Of a DNA stretch of 64,000 nucleotides, positions 43,682-52,723 are shown in pieces. Every line of letters starts with the position of its first letter. The first letter of the stretch is position 1. The DNA comes from Halobacteriales archaeon QH_7_65_31 (GTDB taxonomy: Archaea; Halobacteriota; Halobacteria; Halobacteriales; Haloarculaceae). The position numbers were made by a program, and so were the translations under genes. Where the stretch lies: assembly GCA_003021785.1 (NCBI GenBank), contig PXQU01000016.1, positions 334,377-398,376 on the forward strand, written 5' to 3'. The notes beneath the pieces are model-generated. The model searched no databases. It saw nothing but the letters and a program-made list of their open reading frames with translations, and had not been told where the DNA came from.

Positions 43682-44449
43682 GTGTTAGAGAACGTCACGG
43701 CGTTCGTCACCGGCGCGAGCGGTGGTATCGGCAGACAGATCGCTCACACCTTCGCCGACCGCGGTGCGTCCGTCGCGTGTGCCGCCCGGAGCGACGGTAT
43801 CTACGAGACCGCCGACGCGCTCGGCGAGCAGGGGTTGGCCGTCGAGACGGACGTGACCGACGAGGCGAGCGTCGAGTCGGCAGTCGCGGAGACGGTCGAG
43901 ACGTTCGGCAGTCTCGACTGTCTCGTCAACAACGCGGGGATCGCCGGTCCGACACAGCCCTTCGACCGGCTCGATCCCGCCGATATTCAGGAGACCGTCG
44001 CAGTCAACACGACCGGTGCGGTGATCTGTGCGAAACACGCAAGCGACCACCTGCGGGCGAGCGACCAGGCGAGCGTCGTCAACATCGGCTCCATCGGCGG
44101 GAAACAGCCGTATCCGAACCGGCTCCCGTACGCCGTCTCGAAGATGGGTCTCGTCGGCGTGACGCGCACGCTCTCGCGGGAGCTCGGCCGCGACGACGTG
44201 ACAGTCAACACAGTGCTCCCCGGTCCCGTCGAGGGTGATCGGATCGAGGACGTGATCGCGAAACAGGAGCGACTCGACGACGTCGAGGACGCCGAGCCGT
44301 TCCACATCGCTCCCGACGACTTCGCGCTCCCGGAGTACACCGCGAGCAAAGAGGAGGTGGCAGCACAGGTCGCCTTCCTCGCCGGGCCGAACGCGCGCCG
44401 TATCACGGGACAGGAGATCGCGGTCGACGCCGGCGCGACTTGGTACTGA
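43682..44449 (+). CDS. Short-chain dehydrogenase/reductase (FabG-like)
   Basis: A 255-residue classical SDR with TGASGGIGRQIA near residues 10-21, NNAGIAG near 83-89, and the complete catalytic set: SIGG (Ser near 136) and YAVSK near 149-153. It carries an insertion after about 185 (VIAKQERLDDVEDAE) seen in several archaeal SDRs. It uses NAD(P)H for an unidentified substrate. GTG start; its stop is directly followed by the start of the methyltransferase (TGAGTG). Confidence 0.87.
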   Translation: MLENVTAFVTGASGGIGRQIAHTFADRGASVACAARSDGIYETADALGEQGLAVETDVTDEASVESAVAETVETFGSLDCLVNNAGIAGPTQPFDRLDPADIQETVAVNTTGAVICAKHASDHLRASDQASVVNIGSIGGKQPYPNRLPYAVSKMGLVGVTRTLSRELGRDDVTVNTVLPGPVEGDRIEDVIAKQERLDDVEDAEPFHIAPDDFALPEYTASKEEVAAQVAFLAGPNARRITGQEIAVDAGATWY

Positions 44450-45181
44450 GTGCGTTTAGAGTTCACATACGACCCGAACGACTATTCGGTTGCTGACTCG
44501 AATCGATATGTGACCGACGACGATGCGTTCGAGGTGGACGACGAGTATCTACTTATCGGCCGCACATACGAGGAGTACGCGGCAATGTTCGGAGTTGATG
44601 AACTGAGCGGTCGCGTCCTCGACTGCGGGTCCGGTGTTAGCTCGTTCGTCGTTGAGGCGCGCGAGCGTGGTATCGACGCGATCGGTGTAGACCCCACGTA
44701 CACGGACAGCCGCGGGACGCTCGCCACAGACGCGCGACGGGCACGTCGGGACAACGTCGCCCAGCTTTCGGAGAAGCGTGACCGCTACGTGTGGTCATTC
44801 TACGGCGGTCTCGACGAACGAGGAGACTATCTCGAACGCGCGAGCGAACGGTTTCTCGATAATTTCCCTGACGGGCCGTACGTCGCGGCTGGTCTTCCGG
44901 AGCTGCCGTTTCGTGACGACACGTTCGATCTGGCCGTGTCCGGCAATCTGCTGTTTCTCTACGACGATCGACTCGATCTGGAGTTCCATGTCGCGGCGGT
45001 ACAGGAGCTTGCCCGGGTCGCCGACGAGGTTCGGGTATTTCCGCTGGCGTCGCTGGATCGAACGCAGTCGCAGTACGTCGAACCGTGTCTGGAAAAGCTG
45101 CGCGCGGCAGGCCACACACCCGAGCTACGTGATGTCAGCTACGAGTTTCAGCCCGGCGCGACGACAGTACTCGTGATTTAG
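44450..45181 (+). CDS. Class I SAM-dependent methyltransferase-like protein
   Basis: A 243-residue protein with methyltransferase motif I VLDCGSGVSSFV near residues 63-74 and the acidic residue of motif II in AIGVDPTY near 83-90, followed by later strands (LPFRDDTFDLAVSGNLLFLYD) as in methyltransferases that act on small molecules. Its GC content is a little lower than the neighbours. Start GTG at 44450, immediately after the SDR stop. The substrate is unknown. The 3' end overlaps the succinylglutamate desuccinylase-like gene by four bases. Confidence 0.8.
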   Translation: MRLEFTYDPNDYSVADSNRYVTDDDAFEVDDEYLLIGRTYEEYAAMFGVDELSGRVLDCGSGVSSFVVEARERGIDAIGVDPTYTDSRGTLATDARRARRDNVAQLSEKRDRYVWSFYGGLDERGDYLERASERFLDNFPDGPYVAAGLPELPFRDDTFDLAVSGNLLFLYDDRLDLEFHVAAVQELARVADEVRVFPLASLDRTQSQYVEPCLEKLRAAGHTPELRDVSYEFQPGATTVLVI

Positions 45182-45999
45182 CGTTCCGGCGTCGGCTCCG
45201 GGCCGGGAGTCGCCTGCTCGTCGAGCCGACCGACGAGATCACCGGTGTAGCCGAACTCGGTCTCGTAGCCGTACGGTGAGAGCAGGATCGGATAGAACGG
45301 GCGGTCGGCGACGAACTGTTCGCCGTCGGCGCGGGCGTACATCTCCCCTTCGGCGACGCGCTCGAAGTTAGCCACGAACGTCTCGTACTCCTCGGCGGGC
45401 GGTTTCGGCAGTATCCGGTCCATCCGGAAGACGGGAATATCCTCGCGCGGCGTCGCCGGCGGCTCGACCGCACCGACAGCGCCGAGAAACTCCCGAGTGA
45501 GGGTGTAGGCGTTCTCGGCGGCCCGTTCACTCCCCTGTATCCCACACTCCACCTCGATGACCTCCTGTGCCTCGATGAGACGGCCTTCCGAGAACTTCAT
45601 CGTCTCGATGAGCGCCTCGACGGTGAGATACGGGACGACCGAGGCGGCGAGCGGGTCGAGTTCGTCGACGAGTGCGAACGGCGCTGCGTACGACTGCGTG
45701 GAGTGCATCGAGAAGATGGTGCAGCCGCGCAGCTCCTGAGACAGCTCGTGTGCGAGCCGACCCTCGTGGGTGTCGGCGTCGAGATCGCCGGGGAACGCTC
45801 GGTTGAGGTCCTCGTCCACGTAGCGGACGTTCTCCGTGAGCGCGCGCTCGTTCGCGATGATGAACTTCACGGGTCGGTCGAGATCGGGCGGGTCCGCGAG
45901 CAGTCGTTCGACGGCGCGTGCCCCACACGGCTCGTCGCCGTGGATAGAGCCGACGACCGCGACCTCTGGCGTTCCCTTGCCCAGTTGCTCGACGCGCAT
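45178..45999 (-). CDS. Succinylglutamate desuccinylase/aspartoacylase family metallohydrolase
   Basis: A 273-residue zinc carboxypeptidase-like enzyme. The zinc ligands appear in SIHGDEPCGARA near residues 18-29 (HxxE) and in FSMHSTQSYA (second His near 99). The later segment EVECGIQG (near 147-154) matches the catalytic-Glu region of the aspartoacylase family. It may hydrolyse an N-acyl amino acid. It starts at ATG 45999 with a gap upstream containing only small AT-rich frames. Confidence 0.85.
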   Translation of the reverse strand: MRVEQLGKGTPEVAVVGSIHGDEPCGARAVERLLADPPDLDRPVKFIIANERALTENVRYVDEDLNRAFPGDLDADTHEGRLAHELSQELRGCTIFSMHSTQSYAAPFALVDELDPLAASVVPYLTVEALIETMKFSEGRLIEAQEVIEVECGIQGSERAAENAYTLTREFLGAVGAVEPPATPREDIPVFRMDRILPKPPAEEYETFVANFERVAEGEMYARADGEQFVADRPFYPILLSPYGYETEFGYTGDLVGRLDEQATPGPEPTPER

Positions 46000-46328
46000 C
46001 TACAGACAGTTCGCGGCGAGGGCATATTAACACCGCCATATTGGAACAGAGCAACAGCGCGTACGTGGCTTACAGGACTGTTCGTCCTGCAGTAATAATG
46101 ACGGAAAATAACTCCCTCACCGGTTGTCGTATCTCTGGCATCAAGTACAGCTGCTGGCAGAATGGCTCCACTTGCTCGGACAAACTGTTGTAGCCGCTGC
46201 CAGATTCATATTACAAATTGGATTTTGCTTGATTTATAAATTATTTAATATTTGTGGCGTCAGTAGCTGGGTGAGTATACCCCTTGGCTCAGCGAATCGT
46301 TTACAGAAGATTGGTCATTACATCCTGT
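46000..46328. other. AT-rich gap with a short hairpin and no convincing gene
   Basis: About 330 bases between the aspartoacylase-like gene and the small membrane protein. A hairpin CAGGAC-tgttc-GTCCTG occurs at 46073-46089, before an ATG at 46098 whose frame is only 31 codons (to 46193) and unlike known proteins. GC is clearly below the window average, especially at 46200-46260. Confidence 0.4.
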
Positions 46329-46529
46329 ATGGGAATCGCACAAGAGATGGACGCCAGTCAGATCAAGGGGCTTGCGCCAAGCCTCCTCATACTATCGCTC
46401 GCTCCGATTTGGCTACTAAACGGGTCGAAAGCGAGCTTAGCGATAATGGCGTTCGTGCTATTCTGCTTCGGTCTCGTCGGCGGAATCGGAATCGGAATGG
46501 AGTACGCGGAAGAGCATGACACAACCTAA
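46329..46529 (+). CDS. Small two-helix membrane protein (66 residues)
   Basis: From ATG 46329 to TAA 46529 the frame encodes 66 residues: a short hydrophilic start MGIAQEMDASQIKG, two hydrophobic stretches (about 15-30 and 36-55, including IMAFVLFCFGLVGGIGIG) and an acidic tail EYAEEHDTT. The composition fits a small haloarchaeal membrane protein; I do not recognise the family. An in-frame ATG at 46284 would add 15 residues. AT-rich relative to neighbours. Confidence 0.45.
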   Translation: MGIAQEMDASQIKGLAPSLLILSLAPIWLLNGSKASLAIMAFVLFCFGLVGGIGIGMEYAEEHDTT

Positions 46530-46583
46530 CAAGTACTGGCAGATTCCGACAACAGTTTTACCCCTCGGGCATAGTATCCGATA

Positions 46584-48794
46584 ATGGGAACATGTACTGT
46601 CTGCGGCACGTCGACTGACGGGCCGATCTGTGACACCCATCAAGAGGACGTACTGTTCGATTTCCGCGGCGACCGCGCGAACCAGCTCACCGACGGCCGC
46701 TTCTACCGCGGCGTCGTCGACGGCTACGCCGACTTCGGCGTCTTCATCGATCTCTCGCCGCGCGTGACCGGACTGCTCCACCGCTCGAAGCTCGACAAGC
46801 GGCTCGAATCCCTCGACTGGGAGCCGGGCGACACCGTCTGCGTGCAGGTCACGAACGTGCGCGACAACGGTGACGTGGACCTCGGCTGGTCGATCCGACA
46901 GACCGACCGCGAGTTCCGCGGCGTCCTCATCGACGAACCGGAGGGCGACCGTCTTGCCGACGAGGAGAACGAGGAGAACGAGGAGGAGCCGGAGGCCGAT
47001 TCGGGAAACGCGAGTGAGGCAACCGATCCGGCGACGACACAGCAGGAGTCGGACGCCGCCACCGCCACCGACCCCGACCCATCGGTTGCCACCGATCACG
47101 ACGACGCGAGCGAGGAGCCGGACGAGGCGACGGCGACTGACGCGCACGACGGAGAGCCGGAGGATGTCGAGACCGAGGAGTCAGACGACATCAGCACGGA
47201 AGCGCCGGTCGATACCGAAAACGAAACGACCGCCGAGGCAGCGACGACCGAGACCGACCAGACGGACGACGCCGGAGCCGTGCAGGTCGAAGCAGCGACC
47301 GAGGACGACGAGCCGGCCGCTGTCGAGCGCGTTGCGATCGACTCCCTCCGCGACCACGTCGGCTCCGACGTGCGACTGGAAGGGGAGGTCGTCTCGGTGC
47401 GACAGACCTCCGGGCCGACCGTCTTCGAGCTCGGCGACGAGTCGGGTGTCGTGGACTGTGCCGCCTTCGTCGAGGCCGGCGTTCGCGCGTATCCGGACAT
47501 CGAGACCGGTGACATCGTCCGACTCGACGGCGAGGCGCGGGTCCGACGCGACGAGCTACAGGTCGAGACGGAGACGCTCGTCGAGCTGACCGACGGAGAA
47601 CGGGAGACCGTCGAATCGCGGATGCAGGAGGCGCTCGACGCCGAGGCCGCGCCCGACGCCTTCAAGCCGCTCGCCGCCGACGACGCCGTCGCCGCCGCTC
47701 GCGACGGTATCGAGTCGGTCGCGACCGCGATCCGGCGGGCCGTCTTCGCCTCTCGCCCGGTCGTCGTTCGCCACGCCGCGACGACGGACGGCTACGTCGC
47801 CGGAGCCGCGATCGAGCGCGCCGTTCTGCCGCTCGTGCGCGAGGAACACACCAGCGCCGACGCCGCCTACCACTACTTCGACCGTCGCCCGCTCGAAGAG
47901 GGGAGCTACGGGATGGCCGACGCGACGAAGGACACCAGCCGGATGCTGGACAATCAGGAGCGCCACGACGAGAAGCTCCCGCTGTTCGTCTTTGCCGCCG
48001 CCGGCTCCACCGAGGACTCGACCGACGGGCTGGAGATGCTCGACATCTACGGCGTCGATTCGGTCGTCGTCGACTCGCTCGCGATCGCCGAGCGAACCGA
48101 GGAGCTCGCGACGGCGACCGCGACGGTTCCGGAGCGAACCGCCGGGACCGTAGGCGCGAACGTCGCCGCGGCCGTCAACGACGACGTACGAGCCGATCTC
48201 GGTCATCTGCCCGCGGTCACGTTCTGGGAGAACACGCCCGACGTGTACGCCGGCCTCGCTGCCGATTCCGGGATCGACGCCGAGGCCGCCGGCCAGCTGC
48301 GTGAGGCGATCGCCCTCGAAGCGTTCTATCAGAGCTACGAGGACAAACGCGAGCTGATCATCGATCTGCTGTTCGATCAGGAGGTTGGACTGGCGGCGAG
48401 CGTCTCCGAGCAGTTCACCGAGAAGCTCGACGCGGAGCTCCGGACCGCCGAGGAGAATCTCGAGACGCGGACGGTCGACGGGACTGAGGTGTCCGTCCTC
48501 GACATGGACGCGTACACCCACCGGTACGACTTCCCGCCGAAGTTCCTCCTGCTCGATACGCTCTTCCGCCGTCACCGCGACGAAACGCCGGTCGTCGTCG
48601 GCTACGGCACGGACGAGCTGTACGTTCGCGCGACCGACGCCGACCTCGACGGGATCGCCGCCGCTGCCGCCGACAGCGCGCCGAACGCCGGCATCGACGT
48701 GAAGGCGGTTCGCGTCGGCAAGCTCTCGTTCCTCTCGGGCCGCCGCGAGGAGGGCGTCGACGCCGTGCTCGACGCGACCGTCGACCAGCTGTAG
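46584..48794 (+). CDS. RecJ-like (DHH family) protein with zinc, S1 and OB domains
   Basis: A 736-residue multidomain nucleic-acid protein. Residues 4-19 form a small zinc site (C4, C7, C16, H19). Residues about 36-100 are an S1 RNA-binding domain (GVVDGYADFGVFIDLSPRVTGLLH). A very acidic low-complexity linker covers about 118-245, followed by an OB-fold of the tRNA-anticodon-like type (about 250-335) and a DHH/DHHA1 nuclease fold from about 380 to the end. The first DHH motif reads HAATTDG (397-403) and the second DSL (497-499) rather than DHH, so the usual metal ligands are partly missing. It probably binds DNA or RNA and may have lost nuclease activity. Elp3 lies downstream. Confidence 0.85.
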   Translation: MGTCTVCGTSTDGPICDTHQEDVLFDFRGDRANQLTDGRFYRGVVDGYADFGVFIDLSPRVTGLLHRSKLDKRLESLDWEPGDTVCVQVTNVRDNGDVDLGWSIRQTDREFRGVLIDEPEGDRLADEENEENEEEPEADSGNASEATDPATTQQESDAATATDPDPSVATDHDDASEEPDEATATDAHDGEPEDVETEESDDISTEAPVDTENETTAEAATTETDQTDDAGAVQVEAATEDDEPAAVERVAIDSLRDHVGSDVRLEGEVVSVRQTSGPTVFELGDESGVVDCAAFVEAGVRAYPDIETGDIVRLDGEARVRRDELQVETETLVELTDGERETVESRMQEALDAEAAPDAFKPLAADDAVAAARDGIESVATAIRRAVFASRPVVVRHAATTDGYVAGAAIERAVLPLVREEHTSADAAYHYFDRRPLEEGSYGMADATKDTSRMLDNQERHDEKLPLFVFAAAGSTEDSTDGLEMLDIYGVDSVVVDSLAIAERTEELATATATVPERTAGTVGANVAAAVNDDVRADLGHLPAVTFWENTPDVYAGLAADSGIDAEAAGQLREAIALEAFYQSYEDKRELIIDLLFDQEVGLAASVSEQFTEKLDAELRTAEENLETRTVDGTEVSVLDMDAYTHRYDFPPKFLLLDTLFRRHRDETPVVVGYGTDELYVRATDADLDGIAAAAADSAPNAGIDVKAVRVGKLSFLSGRREEGVDAVLDATVDQL

Positions 48795-48877
48795 TCGCCG
48801 TCATCGGGGCCGTCTTCTTCGTCGACTCGGCTCACGGAACCGTGTGACACTTGCCGCTGGGTGGCGAACGAGCGGTA

Positions 48878-50515
48878 ATGAGTACCGAGGCGGAACCGTT
48901 CGAGCAGGTGTGTCGCCACCTCGCCGAGCGCGTGCTTGCAGGAGAGCTGGAGAAAGACGACATCGAGCGCGCGAAGCTCGACGCCTGCTCGGAGTTCGGC
49001 GCGGACTCCGTGCCGAAACACGCCGACATTCTGGACGCCGCGCCCGACGGAACGCGAGAGGACCTCGAAGCCGTCCTCCAGCGCAAACCCGTCCGCACCG
49101 CGTCGGGGGTCTCACCCGTCGCCGTGATGACCTCGCCCCACACCTGTCCCCACGGGAAATGTCTCTACTGTCCGGGCGGCCCGGCTTCGGAGTTCGACTC
49201 CTCGCAGTCGTACACCGGCCACGAGCCGGCCGCCGCACGGGGGGTGCAGAACGATTACGATCCGTACGGGATGGTGACGCTCCGGCTGAATCAGCTCCGG
49301 CAGATCGGCCACCCGGTCGATAAGGTCGAGCTGATCGTGATGGGCGGGACGATGACCGCTCGCAGCCACGACTATCAGGAGTGGTTCGTGAAACGCTGTC
49401 TTCAGGCGATGAACGAGTTCGATCCCGCCGCGGAGCCGACCCCCTCGGAGACGGAGTCGTTCGCACAGGAGAGCTATCCGTTCCGCTATCTGGAGGACGT
49501 GATCGCCGAGAACGAGACGGCCACCGTCCGCAACATCGGAACGACGTTCGAGACGAAACCCGACTGGTGTGATCCGGAGCAGATCGACCGTATGCTCGAT
49601 CTCGGCGGGACGAAGGTGGAGGTGGGCGTCCAGACGACCTACGAGCGAATCAACCGCGAGATGCACCGGGGCCACGGCGTGCAGGCGAGCATCGACGCCA
49701 ACCGCCGGCTCCGCGACGCCGGCTTCAAAGTCGGCTTTCACATGATGCCCGGCCAGCCCGGCATGTCGAAAGCGATGTGTCTGGAGGATTTCCGTCGCAT
49801 CTTCGAGCGCGCCGACTGGAAGCCCGACTACCTGAAGATCTATCCGACGCTCGTCGTCCGTGACACCCTCACCTACGACATGTGGCGACGCGGCGAGTAC
49901 GAGCCGCTGACGAACGACGAGGCCGCCGAACTCGTCGCGGAGATCATGTCGATGATCCCCCGGTACACGCGGCTCCAGCGCGTCCAGCGCGATATCCCCG
50001 CCGATCACATCGACGCTGGCGTCTGGAAGTCGAATCTCCGCCAGCTCGCTTGGAAGGAGATGGAGAACCACGGCTGGGAGTGTGAGTGTATCCGCTGTCG
50101 CGAGGCCGGCATGAACGACGAGACGCCCGAGGACATCGAGCTTCGCGTTCAGACGTACGAGGCGAGCGGCGGCACGGAGCATTTCATCTCGATCGAGGAC
50201 TTCGAGCAGGACCTGCTGGTCGGGTTCTGCCGGCTTCGGTTCCCGAACGACCCCGTTCGCCGCGAGCTGTCGCGGAGTGCAATCGTCCGTGAACTCCACG
50301 TGTACGGGAGCGAGGTCGGCGTCGGCCAGAGCGAGAGCGACGACACCCACCAACACCGCGGCTACGGACGGGAGCTACTCGCGCACGCCGAGCGGCTTGC
50401 CCGCGAGGCCGGCTACGAGAAGCTCTCCGTCATCTCGGGAATCGGCGTTCGGCAGTACTACCGCGAGAAGCTGGACTACTATCAGGACGGGCCGTACGTG
50501 AGTACCCGGCTCTGA
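48878..50515 (+). CDS. elp3: Elp3, tRNA uridine-34 modification enzyme
   Basis: A 545-residue radical-SAM/acetyltransferase enzyme that makes the cm5U type modification on the wobble uridine of tRNAs. The radical SAM cluster motif is HTCPHGKCLYCPGGP near residues 87-101, with a C-x4-C-x2-C spacing. Further conserved blocks are RNIGTTFETKPDW and KVEVGVQTTYERIN. The C-terminal GNAT acetyltransferase domain carries HQHRGYGRELLAHAERLAREAGY near 488-510. The ATG at 48878 fits the conserved N terminus; a longer GTG start upstream is unsupported. Full length. Confidence 0.95.
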   Translation: MSTEAEPFEQVCRHLAERVLAGELEKDDIERAKLDACSEFGADSVPKHADILDAAPDGTREDLEAVLQRKPVRTASGVSPVAVMTSPHTCPHGKCLYCPGGPASEFDSSQSYTGHEPAAARGVQNDYDPYGMVTLRLNQLRQIGHPVDKVELIVMGGTMTARSHDYQEWFVKRCLQAMNEFDPAAEPTPSETESFAQESYPFRYLEDVIAENETATVRNIGTTFETKPDWCDPEQIDRMLDLGGTKVEVGVQTTYERINREMHRGHGVQASIDANRRLRDAGFKVGFHMMPGQPGMSKAMCLEDFRRIFERADWKPDYLKIYPTLVVRDTLTYDMWRRGEYEPLTNDEAAELVAEIMSMIPRYTRLQRVQRDIPADHIDAGVWKSNLRQLAWKEMENHGWECECIRCREAGMNDETPEDIELRVQTYEASGGTEHFISIEDFEQDLLVGFCRLRFPNDPVRRELSRSAIVRELHVYGSEVGVGQSESDDTHQHRGYGRELLAHAERLAREAGYEKLSVISGIGVRQYYREKLDYYQDGPYVSTRL

Positions 50516-50789
50516 GTCGTCTGGTCGACTGACGCGCCTCGCGATCGACGCTGCGCGATCGTCCCGGGAGACGGCGCGTCCCCGCGGTGCGGTGCTGTTC
50601 CCGAATCCGAGCGAGCACAGCGGTCACAGGTGCGAACGTTTACATCCGGAGCCGAGACCAGACCGCCCGTGACATAGCGACCGTCTGTGGCGGGCCTGCG
50701 CGACATAACGGCTCACCCGTCACAGCAGGGAACGAGCCGTCTGTTCGCCAATCGCAGTCGCTTAGTCGAGGGACACGCTACTGGCAGTA

Positions 50790-51725
50790 ATGAGCGATGC
50801 AGACATCTCGACGCGACGCGCGTGGCTGATGGCCGCGCGGCCACAGACGCTCCCGGCGGGGGCCGCACCGGTGATCGTCGGGGTCGGCGTCGCACTCAGC
50901 CGGGGCATGTTCGTGCCGGTCCCGGCCGTCGCTGCGCTCGTCGGCGCGCTCCTGCTCCAGATCGGCGCGAACTTCGCGAACGACTACTACGACGCCGTAC
51001 GGGGGGCAGATACGGATGAACGCGAGGGGTTCACGCGCGTCACCGCCGGCGGTCTCATCGAGCCGGCCGCGGTCAAACGCGCGATGTACGGGACGTTCGC
51101 ACTCGCCCTCCTGCTGGGAACGTATCTCGTCTGGGTCGGGGGACCGGCTATCGTCGTCGTCGGACTGAGCTCTATCGCCGCCGGTATCGCCTACACCGGC
51201 GGCCCGGCTCCGTACGGCTACCGCGGACTGGGTGATCTGTTCGTCTTCGTCTACTTCGGACTGGTCGCCGTCACCGGGACGTACTACGTACAGGCTGCTG
51301 CCGTCGAAATCGCCGGAATGCCGGCGTTCACCGCCCCGGCCGACTTCGTCCCGTTAGCGGCCGGCATCGCTGCACTACCAGCCGCGGGACTATCGACCTG
51401 CATCCTCGTCGTGAACAACATCCGCGACCGCGAGACCGACGCCAGAGCGGGCAAACAGACGCTTGCCGTGACGCTGGGCTACACCGGCTCGCGCATCGAA
51501 TTCCTCCTCATGCTGGGGATGGCCTACGTCGTCCCGGTCGTCTTTGCCGTCACGGGCTACGGACTCACGGCACTCGCGCCGCTGGTAACGCTCCCGCTCG
51601 CTGTGCTGCTCGCTCGGACGGTCCTCACCGAGACGGGCGGGACGGCGCTGAATCCGGCGCTCGAAACGACCGGGCAGCTGCTGTTCGTGCACAGTCTCCT
51701 CTTCGCTGCGGGGTTGGCCGTATGA
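50790..51725 (+). CDS. menA: 1,4-dihydroxy-2-naphthoate polyprenyltransferase
   Basis: A 311-residue integral membrane prenyltransferase that attaches the polyprenyl chain to dihydroxynaphthoate in menaquinone synthesis. The first Asp-rich motif NDYYDAVRGAD near residues 65-75 and the second NNIRDRETDARAGKQTL near 210-226 bind the prenyl diphosphate through Mg2+. About eight or nine membrane helices are seen. It begins the operon menA-menC-menE, with 4-base and 8-base overlaps between genes. A gap of 274 bases separates it from elp3. Confidence 0.92.
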   Translation: MSDADISTRRAWLMAARPQTLPAGAAPVIVGVGVALSRGMFVPVPAVAALVGALLLQIGANFANDYYDAVRGADTDEREGFTRVTAGGLIEPAAVKRAMYGTFALALLLGTYLVWVGGPAIVVVGLSSIAAGIAYTGGPAPYGYRGLGDLFVFVYFGLVAVTGTYYVQAAAVEIAGMPAFTAPADFVPLAAGIAALPAAGLSTCILVVNNIRDRETDARAGKQTLAVTLGYTGSRIEFLLMLGMAYVVPVVFAVTGYGLTALAPLVTLPLAVLLARTVLTETGGTALNPALETTGQLLFVHSLLFAAGLAV

Positions 51726-52723
51726 ACGTCCGACCGTTCGCCCTCGACCTGCATGAACCGCTCGCGACCGCCGCCGGCGAGATATCGGTTCGATCGGGGT
51801 TTCTCGTCACCGTCGATGACGGCGGCGAGCGCGGCGTCGGCGAGGCCTGTCCGCTCGCCGGCTGGACGGAGCCGTACGACGAGTGTCGAACGGCGCTCAC
51901 CGGTGCGACGCCCGCAGACACCGACACGCTGCCGCCGGCAGCGCGACACGGAGTCGCGCTCGCACGGCTCGATGCCGGTGCACGAGCCGAGGGGATCCCG
52001 CTCTACCGGCATCTGGGCCGAGACGCGCGCGTCGAGACCGTCCCCGTGAACGCGACGGTCGGTGATGCCGATCCCGCGACGACACGTGAGCGAGTCACGG
52101 ACGCAGTGACAGATGGCTACGGCTGCGTGAAGCTCAAGATCGCGAACCGCCCGCTCGATGCGGACCTCGACCGGATCAGGGCCGCCCGCGACGCCGCCCC
52201 GGACGTCGATATCCGGCTCGACGCCAACGGCGGCTGGACTCGCGACACCGCGACGCTCGCGTTCGAGCGGCTGGAGCCGTTCGATATCTCGTACGTCGAG
52301 CAGCCGCTGTCGGCCGGTGATCTCGACGGGCTCGCTATGCTCCCGGACACGGGCGTCGATATCGCGCTCGATGAAGGCCTCTACGAACACGGTATCGATG
52401 CCGCGCTCAACGCCGATATCGACTGGCTCGTCCTGAAGCCGATGGCGCTCGGCGGGCCGGACGCCGCGGTCGAGCTCGCAGGGCTCGCGCGAGGAGCTGG
52501 CGTCGATCCCGTGGTGACGACCACGATCGACGGTCCGATCGCTCGCACGGCGGCGGTTCACGTCGCGGCCGCGATCCCCGACGTCTCCGCCTGCGGACTG
52601 GCGACGGGGTCGCTGCTTGCGACTGACTCCCTACCCGATCCCGCGCCCGTCGATGACGGCGTCGTTGCCGTCCCACAGAAAGAGGGAAATACTCCCGCCG
52701 TGTTACCGGCAGATTATGCGTGA
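51722..52723 (+). CDS. menC: o-Succinylbenzoate synthase
   Basis: A 333-residue member of the enolase superfamily that dehydrates SHCHC to o-succinylbenzoate. The catalytic lysine of the KxK motif is in GCVKLKIANRP near residues 136-146, metal ligands are in DIRLDANGG near 160-168, SYVEQPLSAGD near 186-196, and the second catalytic Lys lies in WLVLKPMALGG near 236-246. Start overlaps menA. Its last eight bases overlap menE, so the three are one operon. Confidence 0.9.
   Translation: MNVRPFALDLHEPLATAAGEISVRSGFLVTVDDGGERGVGEACPLAGWTEPYDECRTALTGATPADTDTLPPAARHGVALARLDAGARAEGIPLYRHLGRDARVETVPVNATVGDADPATTRERVTDAVTDGYGCVKLKIANRPLDADLDRIRAARDAAPDVDIRLDANGGWTRDTATLAFERLEPFDISYVEQPLSAGDLDGLAMLPDTGVDIALDEGLYEHGIDAALNADIDWLVLKPMALGGPDAAVELAGLARGAGVDPVVTTTIDGPIARTAAVHVAAAIPDVSACGLATGSLLATDSLPDPAPVDDGVVAVPQKEGNTPAVLPADYA

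Noticed and set aside
46098..46193. 31-residue frame after the hairpin at 46073
   Set aside because: Too short and unlike known small proteins; sits in a low-GC region where chance frames are common. Kept only as a note in the gap entry.
50516..50789. Possible gene or RNA in the gap before menA
   Set aside because: No frame with family resemblance, no tRNA or long stem seen. Probably just intergenic DNA with the menA promoter.
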